This document shows, piece by piece, positions 44,201 through 56,731 of a stretch of DNA of 58,556 nt. How positions within the stretch are numbered: the stretch's first letter is position 1; each line of letters starts with the position of its first letter. The notes below the pieces were generated by a model. It had not been told where the DNA came from, searched no databases, and worked only from the letters and a program-made list of their open reading frames with translations. The stretch comes from Hydnum rufescens UP504 (taxonomy: Eukaryota; Basidiomycota; Agaricomycetes; Cantharellales; Hydnaceae). A program made the translations under genes and the position numbers. The stretch is taken from positions 48,092 to 106,647 of the forward strand of contig MU129086.1 in assembly GCA_014904985.1 (NCBI GenBank), written 5' to 3'.

Positions 44201-44559
44201 AATGCATATTGAGTAATTTACAATGACGAATCCTCACCTGTGCTAATTGGGTAGGTAGGGTCCCAAGATTTCCCGAGCTTTGTGGCGTTCTGTATATGTC
44301 CGGTGTTACAGGCGTGTGGGACGCGCTCTTGGACCAGAGGTTATCCTGACACGGTTTCGGGGTTCGGGCGTGGCTTGATCGAACGCGGGCCCCGGGCCCA
44401 TTCTCTCGATTAATCTCTCGGGTGAGAATGTGCCCAGCTCCCTTGGGCTGTACGACGCGACGAAAGGATTGGGCGCACGCAACCTCCATCTCATTCAGGG
44501 AGTGCATCGTCTAGCATATTTTATTTCCAGATCCTTGAGGTCATGCAGCGAAAGTTCTG
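41201..44559. other. No supportable gene
   Basis: About 3.3 kb with scattered frames under 140 codons and no recognisable domains or tandem repeats. Homopolymer-rich stretches occur at 43005-43020 and 43340-43352. Possibly old decayed elements. Confidence 0.45.
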
Positions 44560-47500
44560 TACAGCCCCCATCTATGCGGCGGAATTACTAGAATGAAAAA
44601 TCAGAGGTCGCATGCATTTGCCTACGCACCATCCACAAGGTTGGGCATCTACCTGGAGATATAAGCAATCAGTATCCTCCTTCGACCCGTACTTGCCTTT
44701 ACACCTGCTCCTTAATACCGACGAGTAGAGGGCCTCCCTGGAATACGGACTACCACAGCCACCAGCCACGACAGCGCCGTGGGTCGTCGGAGAACCTGAT
44801 GGTCATAAGCAATAGGACCACAGGACATGCCAGGTTAGTCATTCGAATGGCATCAATGGATGGAGCAGATTGATGGATCTCCTCGGCATTAGGAACAGCA
44901 GTGGGGGTCCCACAAGACACCGCTTACGCGTACAATTCTGGCATTCAGGAAGGTGATGAGGTGAACGTGACCTCGAGCCTGGCTCCGAAATGAACAGAAT
45001 GATTTGCGGACTTCAGCACTGTCTCCGCCAGTGGTCATGCAATATATTCAGTACACGCCTCACAGTGGTCACAGATCGGCGCCACATCTGCCTCGGAAAG
45101 GAAAACTCGAAGGTGGGCGCCCTGGTCTTAGTTCCTGCCCAAGATCGAGGGAGATCGGAGATTAGGTCCCCTGGACCACAACCCCCCGGAGAGAAACCTA
45201 GGCGTCCTAGAACCAAACTCTAGAATGAAGAGTTTGATATCTGCTGTGAAATAGTAGAATCAGCTCTTGGAAGAAGCCTGACAGTGTAATGCCCAAGATC
45301 TGCCTCGAACGAATCCCATAATCGACTAGGATGCGCTTCGTATTACCGCAAGTGAGTCGATGGTGGGCAGAAGGACGACTGGGCATACCGCCCAACCAGA
45401 GCTGAATACTCTCATTTTCATAGCAAGAGGCCAAGATCTCTCTAGTGAAATGAGGATGGCCGAGAACATGGCCTTCATCCCCGAGAGTCCCGAAGATGCG
45501 AGATTAATCCTCTGGGCGCACATGGAAACCGTGCCCAGTACAGTGGGCCCTGGGGGAGTAGTTCCGCAGCGAGAAGAAGACCCTCGTCCAAGCGGTGCGG
45601 TAGTGGTCCGCGAGGACGAGGAAAAATTACTGATTGTTTCCTGATCAAGGTAATGCGGCAACCGCCTTCTTGCGGGAACACTCCCATAGTATATGTACTG
45701 AATATATGGCGATCCCTCCGATATGGGGAGCGTGGAAAACCCAGCCCCGGCAGAGTTTGAAGTGCCAGCGTGTTGCTATCAGTCTGGCAGGTGAAACGGT
45801 TGTCACCTCCCTTGGGAGTGGGAGCTTTGTTCATAAATCCGGAAGGATTCGAATCGCCCGGTTTGGATGTGGGGAGTCTGGATATCGGGAGGAAGAAATG
45901 AGGTGCAAAACACGAATGGAGGACAGACAATTGACACGGGAGACATTCGACATAAAAAAGGATTAAACCACTACTCGGGTGCTCGCTTGCAGATTTCAGC
46001 TATCGTCTCCGCTCCGCTGATGTCTACCCAATGTGGGGAATCATAGAAAGTAACATGACGTTACAGCGTGCAATCCAAGACACGAGCTACATGCATGTTC
46101 TGGTGAAGGCCCATGTAAAGAGAAAGAGTGATATATCAAACAACATCTAATTCAGCAAGGTGCAATATGGTTTGTAAGATGCCCCACTCACAAAATCGCA
46201 GAGCAAGCGTTCACGCAACTACATAACATATGCGTCTCGAGGAGGCACCCCAAGAAGTCCAATATGGGCATACAGCAGTTGGTCCTAATATTTCCCTAAG
46301 AGGTGACCCCCACCAATGAGGAAAAACCGAAGCACGATTCATCCCAATCCGAACACTGACCAGGTGACCTGGAAATCCTCTTCGGCGGAGAAGAGCCCTC
46401 AGAATCCAAGATGCCTCTTACGAACAAAGAAAGCGCAGCGCCTGTGGTATTAAGGCGATAAAAGGGACACACCATCCACGATGGTCCACAAAACAGAATG
46501 GCACTCTAGGAAAACCACACGAGCCGAACGGGCTCGCTTACCAACAGGAATACAGATTCTCCTCCCAGAAAAATAAGCGGGGCGAGTAGCTCTTTGACGA
46601 GTCCCTCAAGATAAAGGCCGAGATCATAGAGAGCGATGCAGACGATAGGGCCCCACACAGGTAAATAAACATCATATCCGACGCACAAGCTTTCTTCGCT
46701 ACGTGAGATTTCCAGTCTTGCCGGAGCCAACAAAGGCCGGAACACAGCTTCAGCTCTCATACGGGCAAGAAGGGCTTGGGAGGACAGCACTTCGCAAACC
46801 TACCTCGTGAGATACGATGGGAGTCTCCCACGAGCCGGCCTTTGCCGATCCCTGGGATCCTCAGGAAATCGTTCCTGCTCCCCCATACGCCAATGCACCT
46901 CGTCTATCTTTACACTAGCCCCAGCAGCAGGGAAGAAGATACTGGCTTCCCTACTTCAAGGTTTTCTGCAGACATCCGTCAAATCTCCACTCAATCCAAC
47001 GAGTTTATCGGAGGGCGAGGCTATCATCGAATGCTTGAAGCCTATTTTTATGTAGTGTATCATGCTGCAGGCCTGATCAAACGACTTTCCTCTCACCCAG
47101 CCCACAATCAATTTACCGTACGGTGATTCTGAGCCCAGAGCAAGGATCAAGCTGGATCGTCATGCATTCCATGTTTTGTTACGCATATAAACGCGGCGAT
47201 GAAGGAGGCAACTTGAAGGGATATACTGCTTCTGCTGTTGGTGTTTGTTACCGAGAGGACAGCGATATGACCTGCGTCTCCCGCTTCCACACCACTCTCT
47301 CATCTACACTCCACTCTGTCTGCGCTTAGAAACATTCGCCCCTAAGATATTCCCTGGTAACTTACGGATAGTTAGGGCAAATGGTTCTCAAATAAATTCG
47401 TCCTCTTCATCAATTATGATCCTGACATTGGATGATACGGCTGTGCAATGGAAGTGAGACGGAGCAGAAAACAGTGAGGACAAGTTCAAGACTGCGGTAA

Positions 47501-47900
47501 GTAAACGCTAATTCGCTAAACATTATCGCGCCCTAATCATCCTCGCTACAGGTGTTAAAACGGAGTGACCATAGATACGTGGCAACTGGCGCGTCGAATG
47601 TCGATTTCCCAGGCCTCTTATCATCGGCATCGGAGAAAGAGGAAACGATTAGAACGAAGAGACGTGTCCGATTGCCGTCTTTGATCGAAACACAACTATC
47701 CGCCTGTTGGTTATAGCATTCTGGAATAACAGTGCCCATCGGCATTCTCAATCTTGGATATTCTTGGTCATAACGTTCCGATGCCTGTAGCATTGAGGGC
47801 ATCGCCTCGGTCATCGATGGTTTATCGGATGGCTTGGCACTCGAAGCCAATGCTCAAAGGATTTTGAGGACTTTGCTTCGAGTAAAGTAGACAACGTGAG
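44560..47900 (+). repeat. Segmental duplicate, diverged copy (A)
   Basis: Collinear with 54600-57660, at clearly lower identity. Shared landmarks: a TATA region GAGATATAAGCAATCA near 44660, the orphan-gene core (GTGGTCATGCAA.., CCTAGGCGTCCTAGAAC) near 45030-45215, GAACTCAATGCTCTC-like at 45400, TGATCAAGGTAATGCGGCAACC near 45642, and a downstream block with AAACGATTAGAAC near 47645. Confidence 0.75.
44990..45645 (+). pseudogene. Diverged, broken copy of the orphan gene
   Basis: Retains GFADFSTVSASGHAIYS-like exon 3, the basic GEKPRRPRTKL block (ending in an immediate stop at 45220-45222) and the C-terminal part QPELNTLIFIARG, then AFIPESPEDARLILWAHMET. Stops and frame changes separate them. 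The first exon with MDQLF is not recognisable. Confidence 0.65.
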
Positions 47901-49354
47901 CAATCGCCCTCAAGTATGTTTCGTCCCTCAGGTGAGTGACCCCGTTTCTCATGGTCTGAATACCTACGGCATCGTCATCCATCGCCTGACGCCCCTCGGA
48001 CTTGAAAAGCGCGACCAAGCGATTTCATCATATTATTCTTCGGGATTCCAGTGGCCGTTATATGGAGGCATCCTCTCGACCTCGCAAAGAGAAACGAAAC
48101 AGCCGATCCGGTGACAATGGAGACGAGCTACAGCAGGGAGGACAGACCATAGCTTTGGCTAATCATTACTTTATTCGCATCCATCCTGCTACTGCCGGAG
48201 CTTTGCACATGAGCGGGACTGGGGAATAAATAAGAAGTGGATACGGCAATCGACAGAGTGGAGAGGCTGGCACCCCTGGAGCCGTTCTGGGTGGGATAAC
48301 TTTGAGAGTCTGCACTTGCGGGAGGCGAGGCCTATCCAACGATTGATAATTAAGTGGGCACTAGAATATGATATAAGAATTGGGGAGGTGTGAGCTTGCT
48401 CTGGCTTGCCGTGGAGTGCGGACTGCAGACCACACCAGCAGGCACTTCAACGAGGCCGCCAGTCACAGATAAGCCCATTGTTGGATTCTCGTAGACGAAA
48501 TCACCCAACCCGGTCATATTCCCTCATGGTGCCTAGCCTGTGTGGAATTACAGCCTAGCCGAATACGTGTGTTGGGGGCGTCGAAGTAAAGACCAGCGCG
48601 TCTAGGAGCCAGCTTTAGGAATGGTGACTAATTTAAACCGGCAATTTTGATCTTGACGGTACTGGCCATCGGGTTGAGTCGAGTTGGCCAAGGGGCTTGA
48701 GATCAATCCCTCGAATTGAGGGTTGGATTAGCAAGTGTCCATTCAGTTTGTCACATCGCAGAGGGAAGGCGACTTAACGTAAACTGAACCATTGAGCCTC
48801 TAATCTTGAGACTATTTATTGCTCATAGAAGGGCGAGTTCTAACTCTAGGGACTTGGATGTCACCCCGCGAATGTTCTATAGAAACGCTTTTCGTGCTGG
48901 ACCCTGAAGTGCAGGAGCACAGCAGAGTGCGCTACAGCTCTCCATGCCGTAGGAGGCCGAGACGAGCCGATCCAGAAGAAACAAACGACAGACGGTTGCT
49001 CGAAGAGCGCCACAGATATCATCTTATTCGATGCTCTGCGAAGCTGAACAACCTTACCCAAAGGAGTCGCACTTCGTTGCAGGACGGTGATCTCGAGGAA
49101 GGTGAGTCACACTCCACGCAAATGCAAGGGAGCAACTGGATGAGAATGATTCCGAGTTCATCTAATGAACACCAAAATGAGTGCATGGTTCCGATAAAAC
49201 ATACGGATTCTTCAAACTAGCGGTCAATACAGGAGCCAGCGTGAAATGGGAGACTGTACATGAGGTTTACAGAGATAACAATGTTTGACAGGAGAGAGAT
49301 CTTCAGCTTGATTAATCCTCGAACCCCGAAGTCCTGAGCGAGATGCCAAGATAG
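47901..49354. other. Flank of copy A; one unassigned frame
   Basis: 47900-48110 still matches 57660-57800 weakly. A 133-codon plus-strand frame (48819-49220; Arg- and Ser-rich, SPCRRRPRRADPEETNDRRL) has no recognisable domain and no clear ATG context, and is not called. Confidence 0.4.
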
Positions 49355-50260
49355 TTATTCAGGAATGACTAAGTCTGTTTCGCCCTTCGTGATAGCGGCG
49401 TCCAAAGCCTCTTCGATAGGAGTGTCTCCGCCCACAATGTCAAGGGCCAAGCCATCGCCATCCTGCCGAGTTGCAAGGAGGAACAGCGCCTGTGCAACGT
49501 CATCCCTCTGAATGGAAGGTTGAGCCAAATCGATAAACGGAGATGGTATTGCACCAAATAACACACCGCGATGCGATCGGTCAATGCCGTACGGCCAATG
49601 GAAGCTTTCCCTGTTCCAGGAGAGTCCAGCAAGCCCCCAGGACGAAGGATGGACCATTTGAAAGCAGTCCGTTTCGCCAGATTCTTATCTGCTTCATATT
49701 TCCAATGAAACCAAGTGGCCAGGGATGATCTGATGCTCCTGGATACTTCAAGATCCGCTTCCGTCTACAAAAGCATATTGTGAACGTGTGATCAACTGAG
49801 AGGTTCAGTGTCTACGTACATAATGGGATGGGACATGGTCTGGATGTCGAACATCGATTCCAGAGACAAGGATCAAACGAGGGCGAGAACCATTGACTTG
49901 TTCGATAGCGTCAAATACTTTGAGAGCCCCTTCATAATCAACTTTCTTGGTACGCTCTTGGTCCCCTTTACCGCCGGCCCCTGCGGAGAACACGACAACG
50001 TTCTTGTCGGCAAACTCGTTGGAAAAGGCTGAAATAGGTGAGTCTTCAAGAGACAAAACAAGGGGTTTCGCGCCAACATCACGAATGTCGGAAGCATGAG
50101 ATTCGTCGCGGACGACGGATGTAACAGAGTGCTTCGCAGACGCAAGTAAGCGTGCGAGACGAAGAGCAACCTGTGCGTTGTCATGAGAGAGTAGACGAGT
50201 GATTTTACAAGACAAGCACACCTTTCCATGTCCTCCAATAATACAGACGTTTAGCGACAT
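49355..50260 (-). CDS. NAD(P)-binding, NmrA/SDR-like oxidoreductase
   Basis: The start at ATG 50260 gives MSLNVCIIGGHGKVALRLAR across the first intron (50222-50172, GTGTGC..CGCACAG). This is a Rossmann glycine motif. KHSVTSVVRDESHASDIRDV, LEDSPISAF, NVVVFSAGAGG and LILVSGIDVRHPDHVPSHY follow. The next exon has FHWKYEADKNLAKRTAFKWS, then ILRPGGLLDSPGTG. The last exon joins ALTDRIA to RDDVAQALFLLATRQ across a 65-nt intron (49563-49499) and ends DLVIPE with TAA at 49357-49355. It resembles atypical short-chain dehydrogenases (NAD(P)H-binding, cytosolic); the substrate is unknown. Intact. Confidence 0.85.
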
Positions 50261-51276
50261 CACGAATGTGAGATCAACAATTCGGAATCAAACGTCAGAC
50301 ACGTGACATCAGGTGTAACAGGGCGCTTGTTTGTACTGCAGGCCAAGTGCCGATCCGCTCGAGCTTATGACAGGTTGAACTAATGCAGTTCAAACAAAGC
50401 ATCGTTCCGGCGCTTTGCTGTTTCCCGATTGCATTTCTCGCCTGTTTGTTTGCTTGTGTGCGATGTTCCCTTGGACTCGGAGTGTCTCAATGTCTCTTGG
50501 TTCCCGAGGCTGGACTGCCCCCAGAACAAAACAAAAAAGTTCCTTTGGGCATCTTGACAAGCCTTTGTTCATGATACAAAGGCGTATCTCGGGAGAATAA
50601 CGATCATGCAATTGTATTATTGTTATACGTGTAACGGGCCTTGCTTCGTTCCCATCATATTCCTGGCTGGTCAGACCAACTCAGTATATTCCATGAATTT
50701 CCTGTCCCATACCAGACCTGGATGCAATGAAGAAGCATGGACAAATTCTTCGGGGAAAGGAAATGCGCACCTCGGGCGTGCTTTCGATCAGCCACACCCC
50801 GAAAACTCGAAGACGCATCAGGATAACATTTTGCACAAGGGTACAAACCTCTGGAAACATTGGGATCCTACCTACCCAATGTGCGCAGGTGATCGGACTT
50901 GTCATTCCAAATTATGCAATCTGCGCGCCGAATACAAGTGTTCCGAGCGCCTTCAAAGTCTCACGTACTGTACTTTGCATTACGACCTTCAACATCAGAT
51001 CTCGAGCGCTCCAATATGAAAATCGGCGTTTAAGTTGACAGAATAATTCTCACGAACATGCCCCAAAATTGTGGCAGCAATTCACTCCATAAACAATGGA
51101 CTCGTCCATGATGGCCCGCGAGGAAATTCTGGACAGAAGTCTCTATACATACATTCATTCCCACATCCCTGAGATCGTCCACGAAACTCAGTATATCCAC
51201 TAGTTATAGATGGAGAACCTGGGTTCCCACGCATTTATCTCCACAGCGTCCACGACGTTGGGCAGATTCCTGTAGA

Positions 51277-51284
51277 TATATAAG
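51277..51284 (+). promoter_or_regulatory. TATA box of the intact orphan gene
   Basis: TATATAAG, 49 bp before the ATG at 51333. It is kept at the same distance in copy C (54788-54795) and, diverged, in copy A. Confidence 0.65.
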
Positions 51285-51332
51285 CGATCACTATTCACTT
51301 TCGACCACCTTCACCTTCACTCACTCCTCGAC

Positions 51333-52462
51333 ATGGATCAGTTGTTTCAAGACCCCTTGGAATCCATCCCCTCAGACCTCCAACTCCCGTCGAACCTCGA
51401 ATGGGGCTCTACTGATGGTTATTCAAACTTTGGGGCAGGACCCTCCCTGTCGTACGAGGCACCACCACCACTACCACCACCTACGGCGGCACCATTCCTT
51501 ACTGGGGAACTTTCCTATGAGCAACAGCACGGCTTTACGCACCAGGTTAGCCACTTTCTAGCCAAAAGACAATAATTAATGATGGATGAATCGGTGATGC
51601 AGCCGGACCTGATGTACCTCCCACCGGCATTGGGGACGACGGAAGCCCTGACGTACGCACACAATCCTGATGTCGAGGAAGGAGATAAAGTAAGCAAAAT
51701 ATCGAGCCCATCCCCAAGTGAATAGACTGAAATATGGTTGGGTAGGACACTGACCTTCTCCAATTCTCGGATTTCGGCACTATTGCTGGAACAAGTGGTC
51801 ATGCAACACATTCAGTATGTGCATTCTTCTCAAGGGCCATTGCTCAGGACTGATATACGCCCGGATGGGGCACACAGGTTGCCACCACGCTCGCCTCTGC
51901 GAGCAACCTTAAATTCGAAGAGGCCCCCTCCCGCAAGGGAAAGCCTCAAGGGAAGGAGCCTCAGTCTCGGCGCCCGCCCAAGGTCAAGGGAGGACAGCGC
52001 CCCGGACCGCAACCCACGGGAAACAAACCTAGGCGTCCTAGAACTAAGCTCCACGGCGAAGAGGCCGACATCGCCCGGCAAATCGCACGTCAGCTTTTAG
52101 CAGAGGTCGAACGCTGCGATGAACACCATCTGCCCGAAGTGCATCAACTAGAGTGCGGTCCGTGTTATCGCAAGAGACTTGACCGTGGGCAGAAGGATGA
52201 TCGATTGTATGTCCGACCCGAGCTCAATGCTCTCGTGTTCACTGCAACGTCAGAGGGCCGCGCCCGCCCACCAGACCGGGTCACCACCGATATGGCCCTC
52301 ATCCCCGACAACTTAAACCATGTGCGATCCACCCTCGAAGCGCACATGGGAGCCGTGGGAAACAGGCCGTTGGGACTATTCGCAATGCGAGTGCGAGAGC
52401 CCCCTCGGTGGAAAGTGACGCGGCCGAGCGGTGTAGTAGTGGTGGTGCGTGAGGCAGAATGA
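51333..52462 (+). CDS. Orphan protein, 317 aa, intact copy
   Basis: Four exons: 51333-51545, 51603-51689, 51746-51814 and 51878-52462. All introns are phase 0 and all junctions are GT-AG. The protein starts MDQLFQDPLESIPSDLQLPS: acidic, with a Pro run (APPPLPPPTAAP) and then a GTIAGTSGHATHS segment. Next is a strongly basic block (KVKGGQRPGPQPTGNKPRR, PRTK). The C-terminal domain contains IARQIARQLLAEVERCDEHH, CGPCYRKRLDRGQKDDRLYV, RPELNALVFTATSEG and NLNHVRSTLEAHMG. No known domain is recognised. An acidic N-terminus plus a basic block would suit a nuclear or nucleic-acid-binding role, but that is a guess. Broken paralogues lie at 54866 and 44990. Confidence 0.75.
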
Positions 52463-52784
52463 TTGTTGCCTGATCAAGGTAGTGCGGCAACCACCTCCTT
52501 GTGGGAACACTATCATGTATCATCATTGTAATGTGCTAACAGTATATGTACGCCATGTATCATGATGCCTCTGAATACCCCCGTCGCGACGGCGGAAAGC
52601 CTGATCCCAACAGCCTTGAGATGTTTCCCTTGCAGCACATTCATAACGTGGCGGATTCGAATCACTGTGGGAGAGAAAAAGACGAATAGAAGACGAAGAA
52701 CGGAGACTCAACAAAGGGGAAGGATAAACTACGACTCGGGTGTTCACTGGAAAACTTCACCGATCGTTTGCACTCCACGGATAT

Positions 52785-53144
52785 CTAACCGCCACCCAAC
52801 ATAATGCATTGCGGAAGGGTATTCATCTCCAAAACACAGGGTACACGCAGGATTCTGGGGCAGAAATGGTGACATAGCCATCGAAGAAGCCACATTTCCA
52901 AGTCACGAAAGCGAAATGTGACCGGTAGCTGAATTAGCCCCACCCACATCAGTCGCACAATTCGTTCCATATACGCCTCGAGTTTCAGGAATAAGATGTT
53001 CCACGATACCGATATGGGCATCCACGGATCGACGCTCGTCTCAGCAGGCGTCAATATTTCCGAGGAAGTGATTTTCCTCAACCGGGAAGAAACCCCAACA
53101 GTATCCTGCTCATAACGCCGAAAATTCTTGTTGATGTAGAACAA
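52785..53144 (-). CDS. Small conserved frame within the duplication (copy B)
   Basis: An open frame containing LFLKLEAYMERIVRLMWVGL, FRFRDLEMWLLRWLC and VPCVLEMNTLPQC. The same frame stays open in copy C (56731-56339) and in the inverted copy (58090-58344), with mostly conservative-looking changes. No domain recognised. Could be an antisense frame of something else. Confidence 0.35.
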   Translation of the reverse strand: MFYINKNFRRYEQDTVGVSSRLRKITSSEILTPAETSVDPWMPISVSWNILFLKLEAYMERIVRLMWVGLIQLPVTFRFRDLEMWLLRWLCHHFCPRILRVPCVLEMNTLPQCIMLGGG

Positions 53145-54787
53145 ATCTAGAAGCCCAGGCTGGGCCCACGGAAAAACGACTCATACGCCATGGAAGCAAA
53201 AGGGGTGCAGCATCCGATGCTCATAGAGGACACTCCTGTCAAGCTTTCTCGACTCGCGCCGAGCGCATGTACTCCCGGCCAGAGGATAGAACGGGGAAGT
53301 CTCCATTAGAGAATTCGTATTCGTCTTTCTTGAAGGACGGGTGTGACCGGGATATCTTCACGAGCCTTTCAAGGCAGGGGCGGACGCTGCGAAAATAATC
53401 CCATAAGTAGCATCCGACACTAGAGCTTCCACTCCACAAGGCTAGGAAGGTTAAAAGGTGTCTCAAAGAGCTTGAGAGAGCTGCGCTTTGAAAGGCAGAA
53501 CTCTCACGAACCGCCTATTGCCGAGTCCTGTGGCCGGTCGCCACAGGCATGGATAAAATCGCGACAGATTGTATCGCAACTTACCTCATTTCCGGTCCCC
53601 CAACTCAAGCATGTCTTCTTGCGAACGCACCCCGTCTAACCAATCGGCCCTAACTTCAGTACCGGACGAAGACGATGCTACTGGCAGCCCTAGTGGAAGT
53701 TTTTCTTCGGATCTCAACTTGATCCAGCCAACTGCCGACCAAGTTGAAGAAACGCTGCTTCTAACTCGTGACAGTTCGAACTAGTGGAGTTCAAGCAAAA
53801 TTTCGCTCCGGGGCTTCCCTCGTGTGCGATTTCTATGATCCCTTGGGAATGTCCAACGTTCTCAATGTCTTTTCGTTCCCTGGCGCTGGACTGTCCCAAG
53901 AACAAAAGAAAGTTCCTCCTGTCGAGGGTCCCCCACAACAATTGTCAACCGCGACCACATGAACGGCCGATTCCATACAATACAGGTTGCAGTTCCTTTC
54001 TATGTTTTGGCAGGTCTTGTCCGTGTACACTATGAAGGCGTATCTGTCACGAATATAACGATCACGGAGTATTATTATTGTTAGACGTGCTGTGTGACGG
54101 AGCTTAGCTCCCATCAAATTCCCGGATCGGGTCAACTCAGTAGTGGGTTCCATAAATTGGTTCTCGCCCGTCACTAGCACCCCTGAATGCGATAAGTGTA
54201 AAGACATGCGTACCTAAGCCCAAAGAAGTATGGACAAATACTCCCGGGAATGGAAATGCACACCTCGAGCCTGCTTTCGATCAGCCAAACCCCGAAAACT
54301 CGAAGACGTATCAGGATAATATTTTGCGCAAGGGTACAAACCTCTGGAAACATTGGGATCCTACCTACCCAATTAGTGCAGGTGATCGGACTTGTCATTC
54401 CAAATTTACAATCTGTGTGAGGAATACCAGTGCGCTCGGAGCGCCATCATCAAAGTCCCACGTACTTTGGATGACGACCTTCAACATCATAATGCCCAGA
54501 TCTCGAGCGCTCCGATATGAAAAGTGGCGCTTAAGTTGACAGATTAATTCCCACGAACATGCCCTGAAATTGTGGCAGCAATTCACTCATAAACAATCGC
54601 CATCCACCTCGTGTACATGGCCATGATGGCCGCGAGGAAATTCTGGACAGATGTCTCTATAACATTCATTCCCACATCCCTGAGGTCGCCCACGAAACTC
54701 GGTATATCCACTAGCTATCGGTGGAAAACCTGAGTTCACACGCATTTGTCTGCACAGCGTCCACGAGATTGGGCAGATTCCTGCAGA

Positions 54788-54795
54788 TATATAAG
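54788..54795 (+). promoter_or_regulatory. TATA box of orphan-gene copy C
   Basis: TATATAAG, 71 bp before the ATG at 54866, in a sequence otherwise matching the promoter of copy B with a small insertion (CATCTTCTTCACC). Confidence 0.55.
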
Positions 54796-54865
54796 TGATC
54801 AATACTCCATTTCAATCCGCATTCGCCTTCATCTTCTTCACCTTCACCTTCACCCACTCCTCGAC

Positions 54866-55983
54866 ATGGATCAGTTCTTTCAAGACCCCTTGGAATCCAT
54901 CCCCTCAGACCTCCAACTCCCATCGAACCTCGAATGGGCTCTACTGATGGTTATTCAAACTTTGGGGCAGGGCCCTCCCTGTCGTACGAGGCACCACCAC
55001 CACTACCACCACCTACGGCGGCACCATTCCTTACTGGGGAACTTTCCTATGAGCAACAGCACGGCTTTACGCACCAGGTTAGCCACTTTCTAGCCAAAAG
55101 ACAATAATTAATGATGGATGAATCGATGATGCAGCCGGACCTGATGTACCTCCCACCGGCATTGGGGACGACGGAAGCCCCGACGTACGCTCACAATCCT
55201 GATGTCGAGGAAGGAGACAAAGTAAGCAAAATATCGAACCTATCCCGAAGTGAATAGACTGAAATATGGTTGGGTAGGACCTTGCCCAATTCGCGGATTT
55301 TGGCACTATTGCTGGAACAAGTGGTCATGCAACACATTCAGTATGTGCATTCTTCTCAAGGGCCATTGCTCAGGACTGATATATGCCTGGGATGGGGCAC
55401 ACAGGTTGCCACCACGCTCGCCTCGGCGAGCAACCTTAAAAGCAAAGAGGCCCCTCCCGCAAGGGAAAACCTCAAGGGAAGGAGCCTCAGTCTCGGCGCC
55501 CGCCCAAGGTCAAGGGAGGACAGCGCCCCGGACCGCAACCCACGGGAAACAAACCTAGGCGTCCTAGAACTAAGCTCCACGGCGAAGAGGCCGACATCGC
55601 CCGGCAAATCGCACGTCAGCTTTTAGCAGAGGTCGAACGCTGCGATGAACACCATCTGCCCGACGTGCATCGACTCGAGTGCGGTCCGTGTTACCGCAAG
55701 AAACTTGACCGTGGGCAGAAGGATGATCGATTGTATGTCCGACCCGAGCTCAATGCTCTCGTATTCACTGCGACGTCAGAAGGCCGCGCCCGCTCACCAG
55801 ACCGGGTCACCACCGATATGTCCCTCATCCCCGACAACTTGAACCATGTGCGATCCACCCTCGAAGCGCACATGGGAGCTGTGGAAACAGGCCGTTGGAC
55901 TATTCGCAATGCGAGTGCGAGAGCCCCGTCGGTGGAAAGTGACGCGGCCGAACGGTGTTGTAGTGGTGGTGCGTGAGGCAGAA
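54866..55983 (+). pseudogene. Orphan-gene copy C, broken by single-base losses
   Basis: Aligns base for base with 51333-52462. It has one G fewer after AACCTCGAATGG (about 54937), one C fewer in GAGGCCCC (about 55450), and one G fewer twice near 55880-55895 (GTGGAAAC, GTTGGAC). Each shifts the frame. Splice sites of all three introns remain. The losses all fall in short homopolymers, so they may be sequencing errors rather than true mutations. Confidence 0.75.
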
Positions 55984-56338
55984 TGATTATTGCCTGATCA
56001 AGGTAGTGCGGCAACCACTCCTTGTGGGAACACTATGATGTATCATCGTTGTAATGTGCTAACAGTATATGTACGCCAATGTATCATGATGCCTCTGAAT
56101 GCTCCCGTCGCGACGGCGGAAGGTCTGATCCCAACAGCCCTAAGATGTTTCGCTTGCAGTAGGAGCCTGGTTCTCTCAGCGGTGCAAACTCATTCACGAT
56201 TCGAATCCTGGGGATATCTGGTTAGCGGAAAGAAAAGACGGCAAACGACGAGTAGAGGACGAATAATTAACACAGGAGATCTTCAACATAAAAGAGGAAG
56301 GATAAAACACGACTCAGGTATTCACTGGAGAATTTCAC

Positions 56339-56731
56339 CTATCGTCTGCATTCCCCTGATATCCAACCACCAACCAACGTAGGGAAGTGCGGGAAGGTAT
56401 TCATCTCCAAAACACAGGGTACACCCAGGATCCTGGGGCGGGAATAGGAACATAGCCATCGATGAAGCCACATTTCCAAGTCACGAAAGCGTTGTAGCTG
56501 AATGAGCCTCACCCACAACAGTCGCACAACACGTTCCATATACGCCTCGAGTCGCAGGAATAAGATCTTCCACGATACCGATATGGGCGTGCACCGGTCA
56601 CCGCGACGCTCGTCTCGGCAGGCGTCAATATTTCCGAGGAAACCATTCCCCTCAACCGGAAGCCCCCAAACGACAGTACACCGTTCAGAACGCCGAAAAT
56701 CCTTGTCGATGGAGAAAAATATGGAAGCCAC
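56339..56731 (-). CDS. Small conserved frame within the duplication (copy C)
   Basis: 130 codons: MASIFFSIDKDFRRSERCTV, then LRLEAYMERVVRLLWVRLIQ and ends GGWISGECRR. The C-terminal 80 residues are nearly identical in the inverted copy at 58090-58344, and similar at 52785-53144. Unknown function; whether it is expressed is open. Confidence 0.4.
   Translation of the reverse strand: MASIFFSIDKDFRRSERCTVVWGLPVEGNGFLGNIDACRDERRGDRCTPISVSWKILFLRLEAYMERVVRLLWVRLIQLQRFRDLEMWLHRWLCSYSRPRILGVPCVLEMNTFPHFPTLVGGWISGECRR

Larger units (their letters stand above)
50360..53520 (+). repeat. Segmental duplicate, copy B
   Basis: Matches 53760-57060 (copy C) at high identity in its centre (51230-52620) and lower identity at its ends. 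Landmarks are CTGGACTG.CCC.AGAACAAAA near 50508, GGTACAAACCTCTGGAAACA at 50840, the orphan gene, and ACACAGGGTACAC near 52835. The two units lie head to tail. Confidence 0.88.
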